From: Acidobacteriota bacterium
GTDB lineage: Bacteria > Acidobacteriota > UBA890 > WLXD01
Length of the DNA: 64,000 nucleotides
Direction of reading: 5' to 3'
NCBI GenBank assembly: GCA_012103255.1
Contig: WLXD01000001.1
Span: 310,001-374,000 of the forward strand
The notes beneath the pieces are model-generated. The model did no database searches. It saw only the letters and a list, made by a program, of their open reading frames with translations, and was not told the origin of the DNA. Of this stretch, positions 48,580 through 58,471 are shown in pieces (the first letter of the stretch is position 1; every line of letters begins with the position of its first letter). The translations under genes and the position numbers were made by a program.

Positions 48580-51264
48580 ATGCCGAAACGCCTCGTTATC
48601 GTTGAGTCGCCAACCAAGGCGCGCACTCTCTCGCAATATCTCGGTGACGACTTCATCGTCGAATCGAGTGTCGGCCACGTGCGCGACCTGCCATCCAACG
48701 CCTCAGAGGTGCCCAAGGCTTACCGCGGTACCGATGTCGGCCGGCTGGGGGTGGACGTCGAACAGGACTTCGCTCCCCTCTATGTAGTGCAAACCGCGAA
48801 GAAGTCCACCATCACCGCGCTTCGCGCGGCGCTCAAGGAGTCCGACGAGCTCCTGCTCGCGACTGATGAAGATCGCGAGGGTGAAGCGATCAGCCAGCAT
48901 CTCGTCGAGGTGCTCAAGCCGAAGGTTCCCGTGAAGCGGATGGTCTTCCACGAGATCACCCGTGCGGCGATCCTCGAGTCGCTGGAGCAGACCCGCGAGA
49001 TCGACACGAACCTCGTCGAGGCACAGGAAGCACGTCGAATCATCGACCGCCTCTACGGCTATCTGGTTTCGCCCGTCCTGTGGCGCAAGGTTGCGTCGGG
49101 TCTCTCGGCCGGCCGTGTGCAGAGTGTGGCCGTGCGAATCCTGGTCGAGCGCGAGAAAGCTCGAATCCGATTCGTGGCCGCCGAGTACTGGGATCTGGTG
49201 GCGCAGTTCTCGACGAAGTCCGGCGAGACGTTCGAGGCGAAGCTCCACACACTCGATGGCCGTCGCCTGGCCACGAGCGGCAGTTTCGATCCGGACACCG
49301 GACAGCTGACTGACCCGGCGATCCGCCTGCTCAGTGGAGAGGAAGCCGGCACACTGGCCGACTCGTTGCGACCACAGGACTTCAAGGTCGCGTCGGTAGA
49401 AGAGAAGCCGCGCAAACAGCGCCCCAAGCGGCCGTTCACCACGTCGACGCTGCAGCAGGACGCCAACCGCAAGCTGGGCTTCCAGGCTCGACGGACGATG
49501 CGCGCAGCGCTGGTGCTCTACGAGAACGGGTTCATCACCTACATGCGTACAGATGCCGTGACGCTATCGAAAGAAGCCGTGGCGATGACGCGGGCGAGCA
49601 TCGAGGCGAAGTACGGCAAGGAGTATCTGCCGGACGAGCCGCGTCACTACTCCACAAAGGTGAAGAACGCGCAGGAAGCTCACGAGGCCATCCGGCCTGC
49701 AGGCAGCAGCATTCGCAGCGTCGACGAGGTCCGGAGCGCGACGGGGGCAGACGCGGCCAAGCTCTATGACCTCATCTGGAAGCGCACGATGGCTTGTCAG
49801 ATGCGCGACGCAAAGCTGCGCCAGCTCGCCATCACGGTTACCAATGCGGGCGCGCCCGACGCCGAGTTTCGGGCGAGCGGCCAGACCGTCGACTTCCCGG
49901 GTTACCTGCGCGCCTATGTGGAGGGCCGCCCCGACAAGGGCGATGCGGAGCGAGTACTCCCGGCGGTAACCGTCGACGAGGCCCTTACCCCTCTCATCGA
50001 CACCGAAGAGCACATCACCAAGCCGCCGCGACGCCTCACGGAGGCCGGCCTGATCCAGGAGCTCGAGAAATCGGGCATTGGACGGCCCAGCACCTACGCC
50101 TCGATCATCAGCACGATCGAGCGACGTGAGTACACGTTCCGCAAGGGCAACTCGCTCGTGCCGACGTTCACCGCTTTCGCTGTGGTGAATCTCATGGAGA
50201 GTCACCTGACTCACCTGATCGACACCGATTTCACTGCGCAGATGGAGAACCGTCTCGACCGGATCTCACGCGGCGAACGCGAACCACTGCCGTACTTGCG
50301 CGAGTTCTACTTCGGCAACGGCATGCCCGGCCTGAAGCCACTGCTCGAAGCGAAAGTCGACGAGATCGATCCGCGCGAGGTCTGCAGCCTGCCGTTGGGT
50401 CAGGACGAGGAAGGCCGGGACATCATCATCCGCGTCGGCCGCTACGGTCCCTTCCTGCAACGCGGGGAAACCACAGCGAACATACCGGACGGAACGTGCC
50501 CGGACGAAGTAACGATCGAGCGGGCCAGCGAACTGATCGCCCACTCGGAGAAGGCTGATGAGCCGTTGGGCAACGACCCGGACACCGACCTGCCGGTGTA
50601 CATGAAAGTCGGCCGCTACGGTCCCTACGTGCAGCTTGGCGACCCTGATCCCGAGGACAAGAAGAAGAAGCCGAAGATGGCCTCGTTGCTCAAAGGGATG
50701 AATCCCGCGGAGATCTCGCTGGACGTAGCCGTGCAGTTGCTGCAGTTCCCGAAGGTCATCGGTCAGGACGCCGACGGCAACGACATCACCGCGGCGAACG
50801 GTCGTTACGGGCCCTACATCAAGCGCGGCGACGACACCCGAAGCCTGACGGCCGACGACGACCTGCTCACGTTCACGGTCACCCGAGCCCTGGAACTGCT
50901 CGCGCAGGAAAAGAAGGGCTTCCGGCGCACGCCGACGCAGTTGAAGATCTATGAGAACGTCGAGCAGCTTGAGGGCGGCGAGATCAAGATGCTCGACGGC
51001 CGCTACGGGCCCTACGTCACCGACGGCGACGTGAACGCGTCGGTGCCGAAAGCGATGGCCGATCCGACCGCGCTGACCCTCGAGGAGGCGCTGGAACTGC
51101 TAGAGAAGCGCCGGGCTGCCGCGCCACGCCGCAAGAAGAAAAAGGCCAAGAAGAAAAAGGCCAAGCGGAAGACGAAGAAGAAGGCAGCCAAGAAAAAGAC
51201 GACCAAGAAGAAGGCTGCGAAGAAAAAGGTCGCCAAGAAAAAGGCCCCCAAGAGCGGCGAGTAG
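48580..51264 (+). CDS. topA: DNA topoisomerase I, zinc-finger-less with Lys-rich tail
   Basis: 894 residues. Toprim domain (VIVESPTKARTL, LATDEDREGEAIS), active-site Tyr near residue 321 in FITYMRTD. Instead of zinc fingers, the C-terminus holds four RYGPYxxx repeats (for example RYGPFLQ, RYGPYVQ, RYGPYIK, RYGPYVT) and then a tail of about 45 residues made almost entirely of Lys and Ala. This layout is known in Actinobacteria and related groups and increases processivity and DNA binding. Confidence 0.96.
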   Translation: MPKRLVIVESPTKARTLSQYLGDDFIVESSVGHVRDLPSNASEVPKAYRGTDVGRLGVDVEQDFAPLYVVQTAKKSTITALRAALKESDELLLATDEDREGEAISQHLVEVLKPKVPVKRMVFHEITRAAILESLEQTREIDTNLVEAQEARRIIDRLYGYLVSPVLWRKVASGLSAGRVQSVAVRILVEREKARIRFVAAEYWDLVAQFSTKSGETFEAKLHTLDGRRLATSGSFDPDTGQLTDPAIRLLSGEEAGTLADSLRPQDFKVASVEEKPRKQRPKRPFTTSTLQQDANRKLGFQARRTMRAALVLYENGFITYMRTDAVTLSKEAVAMTRASIEAKYGKEYLPDEPRHYSTKVKNAQEAHEAIRPAGSSIRSVDEVRSATGADAAKLYDLIWKRTMACQMRDAKLRQLAITVTNAGAPDAEFRASGQTVDFPGYLRAYVEGRPDKGDAERVLPAVTVDEALTPLIDTEEHITKPPRRLTEAGLIQELEKSGIGRPSTYASIISTIERREYTFRKGNSLVPTFTAFAVVNLMESHLTHLIDTDFTAQMENRLDRISRGEREPLPYLREFYFGNGMPGLKPLLEAKVDEIDPREVCSLPLGQDEEGRDIIIRVGRYGPFLQRGETTANIPDGTCPDEVTIERASELIAHSEKADEPLGNDPDTDLPVYMKVGRYGPYVQLGDPDPEDKKKKPKMASLLKGMNPAEISLDVAVQLLQFPKVIGQDADGNDITAANGRYGPYIKRGDDTRSLTADDDLLTFTVTRALELLAQEKKGFRRTPTQLKIYENVEQLEGGEIKMLDGRYGPYVTDGDVNASVPKAMADPTALTLEEALELLEKRRAAAPRRKKKKAKKKKAKRKTKKKAAKKKTTKKKAAKKKVAKKKAPKSGE

Positions 51265-51289
51265 CGCGCCGCGGCTGAAACCGCCGCGC
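51264..51289 (+). terminator. Hairpin after topA
   Basis: GCGCG-CC-GCGG pairs with CCGC-CGCGC around CTGAAA, with a small bulge, and TCTTCT follows. A moderate rho-independent terminator. Confidence 0.5.
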
Positions 51290-51441
51290 GTCTTCTGGCA
51301 AACAAAACGAGTGTGGCTCCGCTCCGTCAACAGGCCGTGACGGGCTAGCATGAGTCCAGCCCTTGTGCCCGCCGTGGCGGGTAACCCATCGACGGTCCGA
51401 CCGGCGCACGCCGAAACGCGCAGTGCCGGGGAGTTCTGACA

Positions 51442-52056
51442 ATGCTCAACAAGTTCCGCCCCGCCCTGTTGATCCTGGCGATCGGAGCCGTCGCGTTCTC
51501 GCTCGGCTACGTGGTTTTCCCGCACTCGGAAGATATTCCGGGCGATATCCACGGCAGTGCCGCCGCCGGCAACGTGTCACTCGATCCGTCGGTATCCGCG
51601 CCCGATTTCGTGGTTCAGACACTCGATGGCGCCGATGTGAGCTCCGACGAGTACGAAGGCAAGATCATGGTGGTGGATTTCTGGGCGACGTGGTGTGGAC
51701 CGTGCCTGACCGAAATTCCCCATTACAACGAACTGCACGCAGACTACGCCGACAAGGGCGTTGAGATGCTGGGCGTGACCTTCCAGTCCGGTAGCGCCGA
51801 ACAGGTCGCTGACTGGATCGCACGACCCATCAAGATCGGCACGATGGAGTTCAAGTTGGACTACCCGATCGTGATGGGGAACCGCGACATAGAGGTCTCC
51901 TGGGGGCCGGTCTACGGTTTCCCCATGACGTATCTGGTCGACTCGAACTGGAAGATCCGCAAGAAGTGGATGGGTGCTATTCCCAGCAAGACCGCACAAC
52001 TTCGCGTCTTGATCGACCAGCTGCTCGAAGAACAAGCCGAGCGCGAAGCCAACTGA
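51442..52056 (+). CDS. TlpA/ResA-like thiol-disulfide protein
   Basis: 204 residues, N-terminal TM anchor (about 8-25) and periplasmic thioredoxin fold with WCGPC, cis-Pro region YGFPMTYLVD. It probably reduces periplasmic disulfides, for example of apocytochromes. It stands where trmFO often lies between topA and xer genes in other phyla. Confidence 0.9.
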   Translation: MLNKFRPALLILAIGAVAFSLGYVVFPHSEDIPGDIHGSAAAGNVSLDPSVSAPDFVVQTLDGADVSSDEYEGKIMVVDFWATWCGPCLTEIPHYNELHADYADKGVEMLGVTFQSGSAEQVADWIARPIKIGTMEFKLDYPIVMGNRDIEVSWGPVYGFPMTYLVDSNWKIRKKWMGAIPSKTAQLRVLIDQLLEEQAEREAN

Positions 52057-53057
52057 GCGCGCGCCTGCTCGGCGTCGACACTTTCCTCGAGGCGAAACGC
52101 CTTGAAGAGGATGCCTCGGATCACACGCTGCGGGCCTACCGGAGTGACCTCGACCAGTTCGCAGCGTTTCTGGCTGCCTATCTGGACGGTGAGGAGACAG
52201 ATTACCGCGGCAATCGGCAACGGCCCGGTGGGTCGGCTCCGGCGATACCGGCCGAGTCGCTGACATCCGAGGCGGTGCGGGCCTGGAGTGCCCGAATGCA
52301 CGAGGCCCAGCTGTCGTCGGTCACTGTCGGTCGCAAACTCGCCGCCGTGCGTTCATTCGGCAATTTCCTGTGTCGCGAAGGCGAACTGCAAATCAATCCG
52401 GCCCGTCAGGTTCGCAACCCCAAGACGGAGCAGCGCCTACCCCGGTTCCTGACCGAGTCCGACGTCGACGCCCTGCTTGGTTTCGTGGACGATAGCCCCG
52501 TGGGCCATCGTGACCGAGCGCTGCTCGAATTGCTTTACGCCACCGGCCTCCGGGCCAGCGAGATCACCGGCCTCGATCTGGACGCGATACGTCCGGACGC
52601 CATGCTCCGGGTTCTCGGCAAGGGCTCGAAAGAGCGCTTGGTGCCTTTCGGGCAGCGCGCGCGCCAAGCACTCGACACCTGGCTTCGCGTTCGCACGACG
52701 TGGCTGGGAGGGGACGCGCCGCACGGCCGCAAGCTGGAGGCCGAGAAGGCGGCGGACGCACGCGCAGCGGTGTTCCTCAGCGAACGCGGTGCCCGCCTTT
52801 CGACTGACGGACTGCGCAGGATCCTCGACCGGAGATTGCGAGAGAGCCCCATCGCCAAGCGGGTAACGCCGCACGCGCTCCGCCATTCGTTCGCCACCCA
52901 TTTGCTGAACTCGGGTGCGGACCTGCGCGCGATCCAGGAACTCCTGGGTCACGAATCACTGGCCACCACGCAGCGCTACACCCATCTGTCGACGCGGCGC
53001 CTTCAAGACATCTACCGCTCCTCACATCCGCGGGCCCGTCGCAACAAGGACGAATAG
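51966..53057 (+). CDS. Tyrosine recombinase of the XerC/XerD family
   Basis: N-terminal SAM-like core-binding domain (DASDHTLRAYRSDLDQF) and catalytic domain with R (TGLRASEI), K (GKGSKERLVPF), HxxR (HALRHSFATHLL), H (GHESLATTQRYTHLS) and the nucleophile Tyr in RYTH. About 334 residues are typical. The only standard start is ATG at 51966, inside the upstream gene, giving 363 residues. A CTG at 52053 overlapping the upstream stop would give the usual length. It probably resolves chromosome dimers. Confidence 0.88.
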   Translation: MDGCYSQQDRTTSRLDRPAARRTSRARSQLSARLLGVDTFLEAKRLEEDASDHTLRAYRSDLDQFAAFLAAYLDGEETDYRGNRQRPGGSAPAIPAESLTSEAVRAWSARMHEAQLSSVTVGRKLAAVRSFGNFLCREGELQINPARQVRNPKTEQRLPRFLTESDVDALLGFVDDSPVGHRDRALLELLYATGLRASEITGLDLDAIRPDAMLRVLGKGSKERLVPFGQRARQALDTWLRVRTTWLGGDAPHGRKLEAEKAADARAAVFLSERGARLSTDGLRRILDRRLRESPIAKRVTPHALRHSFATHLLNSGADLRAIQELLGHESLATTQRYTHLSTRRLQDIYRSSHPRARRNKDE

Positions 53058-53087
53058 CGCCGTCGTATGCCAGCAGGGTCACCTTGC

Positions 53088-53093
53088 TACAAT
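53088..53093 (+). promoter_or_regulatory. -10-like box adjoining the hslV ATG
   Basis: TACAAT ends six bases before the ATG at 53100. No good -35 is seen. If used it would give leaderless hslV mRNA; it may also be chance. Confidence 0.3.
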
Positions 53094-53099
53094 CGGCCC

Positions 53100-53645
53100 A
53101 TGTCCAGCCGATTTCACGGCACCACCGTCTGCTGCGTCCGACGCGACAACCAGGTCGCGCTCGCGGGTGACGGCCAGGTCACACTCGGAAACACCGTCAT
53201 GAAGGCCGGTGCGCGTAAGGTGCGCCGTATGTACGGCGACCGGGTATTGGCCGGCTTCGCTGGCTCCTCTGCGGACGGCTTGGCGCTGTTCACGCGCTTC
53301 GAGGGCAAACTCGAGACCTTCAACGGAAACCTCCATCGTGCGGCTGTCGAACTCGCCTCCGACTGGCGCACCGACAAGACGATGCGGCACCTCGAGGCAT
53401 TCCTGATCGTGGCCAACGAAGAGGCTTCGATGGTGGTTTCCGGGAACGGCGACGTCATCGAGCCCGACGACGGTGTTCTGGTGATCGGTTCCGGTGGGCC
53501 TATCGCCTTATCGGCGGCGCGCACTCTGCTCCGTCACACCGACATGGACGCTGCCACGATCGCTCGTGAAGCACTGGGCATGGCCGCCGAGATCGACATC
53601 TACACGAACCACGAAATCCGGGTAGAAACACTCCCCGCCACCTGA
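53100..53645 (+). CDS. hslV: ATP-dependent protease subunit HslV
   Basis: 181 residues. Proteasome-beta-like. A 7-residue propeptide (MSSRFHG) precedes the predicted N-terminal nucleophile Thr in [17 protein letters not shown] and the G-rich [12 protein letters not shown] are conserved. It forms the two-ring core docked by HslU. Confidence 0.95.
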   Translation: MSSRFHGTTVCCVRRDNQVALAGDGQVTLGNTVMKAGARKVRRMYGDRVLAGFAGSSADGLALFTRFEGKLETFNGNLHRAAVELASDWRTDKTMRHLEAFLIVANEEASMVVSGNGDVIEPDDGVLVIGSGGPIALSAARTLLRHTDMDAATIAREALGMAAEIDIYTNHEIRVETLPAT

Positions 53646-53667
53646 GTTGTAGGACACGCCCTTCGTT

Positions 53668-55059
53668 ATGGCCATCACCTTGCCTGAACGGTTCGACAAC
53701 GCGCCCAACGCCGACAAGCTCACGCCCCGCGAGATCGTCGATCTCCTCGACGACTTCATCGTTGGGCAGGCCGCGGCAAAGCGCGCCGTGGCGATCGCGA
53801 TCCGCAACCGTCATCGACGGTTGGCCCTGCCGGCCGACCTCGTCGACGAGGTTGCCCCAAAGAACATCCTCATGATCGGCCCCACCGGCGTCGGCAAGAC
53901 AGAGATCTCTCGCCGGCTCTCCAAGCTCACCGGATCACCGTTCCTCAAGGTGGAAGCGACCAAGTTCACCGAGGTCGGATACGTGGGCCGCGATGTCGAG
54001 TCAATGATCCGCGACCTCGTGGATATCGCCACTGACCTGGTGCGCCAGGAGCACGCAACGCGCGTTGACGCCAAGGCTCAGTCGCAGGCGGAGGAGCTCC
54101 TCCTCGACGTGTTGCTCCCGCAGCGCCCGCCGCGTGGCGAGACACCGGAAGAACGCGAAGCTGACAACGCCTCGCAGGCTGCTACGCGCGACAAGCTGCG
54201 TAGCCAGCTTCGCGCCGGCAAGCTCGATGAGCGCACCGTCGAGGTCGAGGTCGATGACAACTCGTCACCCTCCTTCCAGGTGTTCACCGGCCAGGGGGCG
54301 GACACCATGGACGTGAGCATGAAGGACATGCTCCCGGGCATGCTGGGCGGCGGCAGGAAGAAGCGGCGGCGGATGAGCGTTCCCGAAGCGCTTGAGCATC
54401 TCGGCCGTGAGGCCGCCGCGACCCTGATCGACGAGGACGAAGTTCGTCGCGAAGCCGTGGACCGCGCCGAGGCTTCGGGCATCATCTTCCTCGACGAGAT
54501 CGACAAGGTGGCCGGGCGACAGGGCGCGCAGGGCCCCGACGTGTCCCGCGAAGGTGTACAGCGCGACATTCTGCCGATCGTCGAGGGCACCGTCGTGAAA
54601 ACACGCAGCGGCATGGTCCGGACCGACCACATCCTGTTCCTGGCAGCCGGAGCGTTCCACCTCTCCAAACCCAGCGACCTCATCCCCGAGCTACAGGGTC
54701 GGTTCCCGCTGCGTGTGGAACTCGACGCTCTCACCGAAAACGATCTGTTCAGGATTCTGACCGAGCCCGCGAATTCCCTGGTCCGGCAGTACACGGCCCT
54801 GATGGCCACTGAAGGCGTCACGCTTACCTTCACGGACGGCTCACTCCGGGCGATTGCCGAACTCGCGGCGACCGTGAACGAGCGCACGGAGAACATCGGC
54901 GCCCGTCGTTTGCATACGATGATCGAGAAAGTGCTGGAGCCGCTGTCATTCGACGCCCCGGAGCGGAAGGGTGACAAGGTCGAGATCGACGAGGAGTTCG
55001 TGCGCGAGGCCCTGGCCGACCTGGTAGCCGATCAAGACCTCTCGAAGTACATCCTGTGA
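53668..55059 (+). CDS. hslU: ATP-dependent protease ATPase subunit HslU
   Basis: 463 residues. Walker A GPTGVGKT (71-78), Walker [12 protein letters not shown], intermediate I-domain, and the C-terminal LSKYIL tail that inserts in HslV. The stop overlaps the following lipoprotein start by GTGA. Confidence 0.96.
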   Translation: MAITLPERFDNAPNADKLTPREIVDLLDDFIVGQAAAKRAVAIAIRNRHRRLALPADLVDEVAPKNILMIGPTGVGKTEISRRLSKLTGSPFLKVEATKFTEVGYVGRDVESMIRDLVDIATDLVRQEHATRVDAKAQSQAEELLLDVLLPQRPPRGETPEEREADNASQAATRDKLRSQLRAGKLDERTVEVEVDDNSSPSFQVFTGQGADTMDVSMKDMLPGMLGGGRKKRRRMSVPEALEHLGREAAATLIDEDEVRREAVDRAEASGIIFLDEIDKVAGRQGAQGPDVSREGVQRDILPIVEGTVVKTRSGMVRTDHILFLAAGAFHLSKPSDLIPELQGRFPLRVELDALTENDLFRILTEPANSLVRQYTALMATEGVTLTFTDGSLRAIAELAATVNERTENIGARRLHTMIEKVLEPLSFDAPERKGDKVEIDEEFVREALADLVADQDLSKYIL

Positions 55060-56840
55060 ACGTTCGTCGTCTCGTCATCGCTATTCTGGCGCTCACCGCG
55101 ATTGCCTGCGGCTCGCGCGGAGACCCGCGCCCACCGCTCCGTCTGCTGCCACCGGAACCGCCGCAACTCACGGTGGCGCAGCGCGGCACAGAGGCCGTCA
55201 TCCGGTTCGAACTCATGTCTCCCACCGTCACCAGTACGGATGGCGAACTCGTGGACGTCGATCGCGTCGAGATCCTGCGGATGGATCAGCGATATCCGGC
55301 ACTGACCTCCCAGGTGCTACTGCTTGGACTGGATCGCGAACGTCGCGAGCGTCGCGACGCGGCCCGCGAAGCCGTGACAACCGCAGAGGAGTCCGCGTTG
55401 CGGCGGCAACGCGATGCGGAACTCGCGGCAGCCATCGCAGCGGCTGTCGCCGCGGGTGAAGATCCTCCCGAAATGGAGCCAGACGTGGATCCCGCGGCAG
55501 ACGATCCGGAAACCGACGCCGAGGATGTCGAACCGCTCACCGAGGAAGAACTCGCGCTGAGTCGCGTACCCAGCACGGTGCGTAGTGCCTGGCGCGAGGC
55601 CGAAGTCTTCCCCGGCACCATCCTCGAGGCCGCGCAGGATCTCGAGATCGCCGTCGATGACCTGTGGACGTACCTGGGAATGCCCACCGCGATTGTGGAT
55701 GTTGATCGAACTCCGCGCCTGCCGGACCCCGTGGTGGTTCTCGACGGGTCGCAGATTGTCGCTGCGAGCCGCGACTACGACAAGGAGGTAGAACGCGGCA
55801 CATTCCGTGATTTTGCCGAAGTCGTCGCGGCGATTCCCATGTCGGAGATCCACGAATACGTTCAGGGCGGGCTGGTTCAGTTCACGCTTCCGCTGGACCC
55901 GCCAAGCACGGACGGCATCCGGACCCGGCACTTCTTCGCGGTGCGTGCGGTCACCACGCGGGATCGCGAGAGTGAGATCGGTCGCATCGTGACCCTCGCG
56001 CCCGTCCCCGTGCCTGAGCCTCCGGTCTCTTTGGTAGCCGAGACCCTGATCGAGGGTCTACAGCTCACCTGGGAGCCACCGGCTACGGACGTCGTGGGCG
56101 CCACTGTCGACCCGGACGACCTAGAGTACACCGTCTATCGAACTCCGATGGGGAGTCCTGGTGGGCCCGAGTTGCTCACGCTTGTGGCGCTCGATGAGCC
56201 CGAGTACCTCGACACGACGCTGGCCTGGAACAGCGTGTACGTGTACGAGGTGCGCGCGGCGCGCCGCGTGCCGTCTCTCATCGACGAGTCCACCGCGCCG
56301 ATCGGCCCGCCGGTGCTGATCCCGGCGGAGGGCGAGATCGTACCGCCGCCTGAGACCATGGTCGGGGTTCGCAAGGAGAGCCTTGCGGCCGCCAGCCCAG
56401 AGTTGCGGATCGAGGATATCTTCGCGCCATCCGGCGTCTTCAATCTCACCGGCGTGCGGGCGGGCACCCGCGTGACGTTGCGATGGGATCCCGGGTTCGA
56501 AACGGATCTCCGTGGCTACAGGGTCTACAAGCATGCCGCACCGCCGCCAGGCATCCCTGGACCGGCACCCGGATTGGTCTATCCGGATCTGATCCAGACC
56601 GACGACACCGACAGCGAAGATCCCGACGCCGACACTCGTGCCGGCCGCAGGCAGCTACGTAATCGACTCGCGGACGCCGGTTGGGAGATGATCACGCCGG
56701 TCCCCATAACCGAGGCACGCTTCATCGACCCGCTGGTCGACGCCGAGCAAGTCTGGGTCTACGTCGTAGAAGCCGTCGACACGAGCGGCAACGCCAGCCT
56801 TCCGGCTTCAACCATTGTTTCTACAGAGGAGGGGTCTTGA
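55056..56840 (+). CDS. Lipoprotein with fibronectin type III-like domains
   Basis: 594 residues. Lipobox LTAIACGS (Cys18). Contains an Arg/Ala-rich coiled segment (about 90-130), an acidic stretch (about 135-165), and at least two Fn3-like beta domains, e.g. GLQLTWEPP and [21 protein letters not shown]. Probably an outer-membrane or periplasmic structural lipoprotein. It is coupled to hslU upstream and to the dapF-like gene downstream. Function not recognised. Confidence 0.7.
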   Translation: MNVRRLVIAILALTAIACGSRGDPRPPLRLLPPEPPQLTVAQRGTEAVIRFELMSPTVTSTDGELVDVDRVEILRMDQRYPALTSQVLLLGLDRERRERRDAAREAVTTAEESALRRQRDAELAAAIAAAVAAGEDPPEMEPDVDPAADDPETDAEDVEPLTEEELALSRVPSTVRSAWREAEVFPGTILEAAQDLEIAVDDLWTYLGMPTAIVDVDRTPRLPDPVVVLDGSQIVAASRDYDKEVERGTFRDFAEVVAAIPMSEIHEYVQGGLVQFTLPLDPPSTDGIRTRHFFAVRAVTTRDRESEIGRIVTLAPVPVPEPPVSLVAETLIEGLQLTWEPPATDVVGATVDPDDLEYTVYRTPMGSPGGPELLTLVALDEPEYLDTTLAWNSVYVYEVRAARRVPSLIDESTAPIGPPVLIPAEGEIVPPPETMVGVRKESLAAASPELRIEDIFAPSGVFNLTGVRAGTRVTLRWDPGFETDLRGYRVYKHAAPPPGIPGPAPGLVYPDLIQTDDTDSEDPDADTRAGRRQLRNRLADAGWEMITPVPITEARFIDPLVDAEQVWVYVVEAVDTSGNASLPASTIVSTEEGS

Positions 56841-57895
56841 GCGCCGCTGCCCGCAAAAGCCTTGCGTTCGTGAAGTACTCCGGCGCCGGCAATGACTTCA
56901 TCATCGTCGACTCGCGTGCGGAGCCCGCGTTCCGGGATGGTTCTGCCGCCGCACGCGCGCTATGCCGCCGCGGCGTCGCCGTAGGTGCCGACGGCCTGGT
57001 TCTCCTCACGTGCGGCGACGATGCCGGGCTCGAAGACGGTGTTCACGGCCGCATGCAGCTATGGAACGCAGACGGCTCCGCCGCAGAATTCTCGGGCAAC
57101 GGTGCTCGCTGCGCGGTGCGCTACCTCAGCGACGAGGGTCTCGCTGGCAACGAGGTTCGACTGCTGACGGACATGGGCACGGTCGACGGGCGCGTAGACG
57201 GCCGACAAGTTGCTGTAACCGTCCCCGGCGGCGGCGCCGTGTGGCCTCAGCGGCGCTTGCGGGTCGAGGGCCGCGACCTCATCGGCACCTATGTAACCGC
57301 CGGAGTGCCGTTCTTCGTGGTTCTGCACGACGATCCCGACGATCTACCCGTGCGGTTCCTCGGTCGCGCCATCCGCAATCACGCAGACCTGAAGCCGGCC
57401 GGTGCCAACGTCGATTTTGTGCGCATCGATGACGAGCAGGAACTCTATTTCCGAGTCTACGAACGGGGCGTCGAGGACGAGACCCTGAGTTCGGGTACGG
57501 GCAGCATCGCGGCCGCGCTGGCGGCAGCGGCCGCCGACCGTGTGGCATCGCCGGTTGCGTGCCGGGCTGCCGGTGGTACGTTGATGGTGCGGTTCACGCC
57601 GGTCCCGGCTGCGCCTCCAACTCCGGATGAATCGCAAGCTGAACCGGTGCCGGCAGAGGAACCGCCTCCGCCACCGGACGAGGACGCCGGCGACGCCAAG
57701 ACCGAGGCCATCGAGACGCCGGAGGACGCCGACACCGAGAACGCCGATGTGTCTGCCGAAGGCGATGCCGAAGAACCGCAACTCCCCAAAGTCGCGGAAG
57801 GTCCCGCGCTCGAATACGTCGAGATCGAGGTCGAAGGGGATTCGCGCCGTGTCATGGAAGGAACCGCATCGGCCGATGCATTCCGGTTGCGCTAG
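56837..57895 (+). CDS. DapF-family protein with both catalytic Cys replaced by Ser
   Basis: 352 residues with a TTG start preceded by GAGGAGGGG. The DapF fold is clear: KYSGAGNDFIIVD, NADGSAAEFSGNG, TYVTAGVPF, ANVDFVRI, SSGTGSIAA. In diaminopimelate epimerase the two catalytic cysteines sit in CGNG and CGTG; here both are Ser (S86 and S219). Near the C-terminus about 72 residues rich in Pro, Glu and Asp are inserted inside the last beta hairpin, so the protein is longer than the usual 275 residues. It may be inactive, altered in reaction, or a divergent epimerase. Confidence 0.8.
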   Translation: MSAAARKSLAFVKYSGAGNDFIIVDSRAEPAFRDGSAAARALCRRGVAVGADGLVLLTCGDDAGLEDGVHGRMQLWNADGSAAEFSGNGARCAVRYLSDEGLAGNEVRLLTDMGTVDGRVDGRQVAVTVPGGGAVWPQRRLRVEGRDLIGTYVTAGVPFFVVLHDDPDDLPVRFLGRAIRNHADLKPAGANVDFVRIDDEQELYFRVYERGVEDETLSSGTGSIAAALAAAAADRVASPVACRAAGGTLMVRFTPVPAAPPTPDESQAEPVPAEEPPPPPDEDAGDAKTEAIETPEDADTENADVSAEGDAEEPQLPKVAEGPALEYVEIEVEGDSRRVMEGTASADAFRLR

Positions 57896-57898
57896 TCG

Positions 57899-58471
57899 CT
57901 ACGGCTGATCCGCCCGGTCACGGTTCCGGAACAGTGCGCGCTCGATCGGTATCGCGGCGAGCGTACCCAGCGTGGCGGCCTGTACGTTCAGGCGCACGTC
58001 ATTCCAGTCGAAGTAGCGCCTCTCCCAGAGCGCGCCCTGGAGCACCTCGTCGACGTACCCCAGGCCCGAAGTGCCGACGAGTGCCGCGATACCGGCGGTG
58101 CCGGTCGACAAGCCTTGGGCGCGACCAGCACAGTAGATGAGGCCCGCCAAGAGCCCGTACTCAACGTAGTGCAGCCGCTCCTGTGGGACCTCAAGTATCG
58201 CGCTGCCCACGGCGTATCCAGCCATCACACCGACGAGAATCCAGCGGTCGCCACTGTCCGCACGCTGCCACACTCGCCACGCCAACGCCGCCAGACCGAG
58301 TCCCGCCGCGAGTGAGGCACCGAGCATGATCGCTTCGAAGACCTGGAGGCCCCAACGCTCCTTGAGAGCGTCCACAAGGAATCCCAGGCGGGACTGCACG
58401 GCGAAGAGGACGACCGTATAGACCACAACGACCGTCCACCAGAGTCGCGCGCGCCGCGGCTGTTGCGTCAC
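57899..58471 (-). CDS. VanZ-like membrane protein
   Basis: 190 residues with four to five TM helices. ERLHYVEYGLLAGLI, GYVDEVLQ and FDWNDVRLN match VanZ-like proteins. VanZ confers low-level teicoplanin resistance, but most homologues are of unknown role. It overlaps the symporter gene by four bases and is convergent with the dapF-like gene. Confidence 0.8.
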   Translation of the reverse strand: MTQQPRRARLWWTVVVVYTVVLFAVQSRLGFLVDALKERWGLQVFEAIMLGASLAAGLGLAALAWRVWQRADSGDRWILVGVMAGYAVGSAILEVPQERLHYVEYGLLAGLIYCAGRAQGLSTGTAGIAALVGTSGLGYVDEVLQGALWERRYFDWNDVRLNVQAATLGTLAAIPIERALFRNRDRADQP

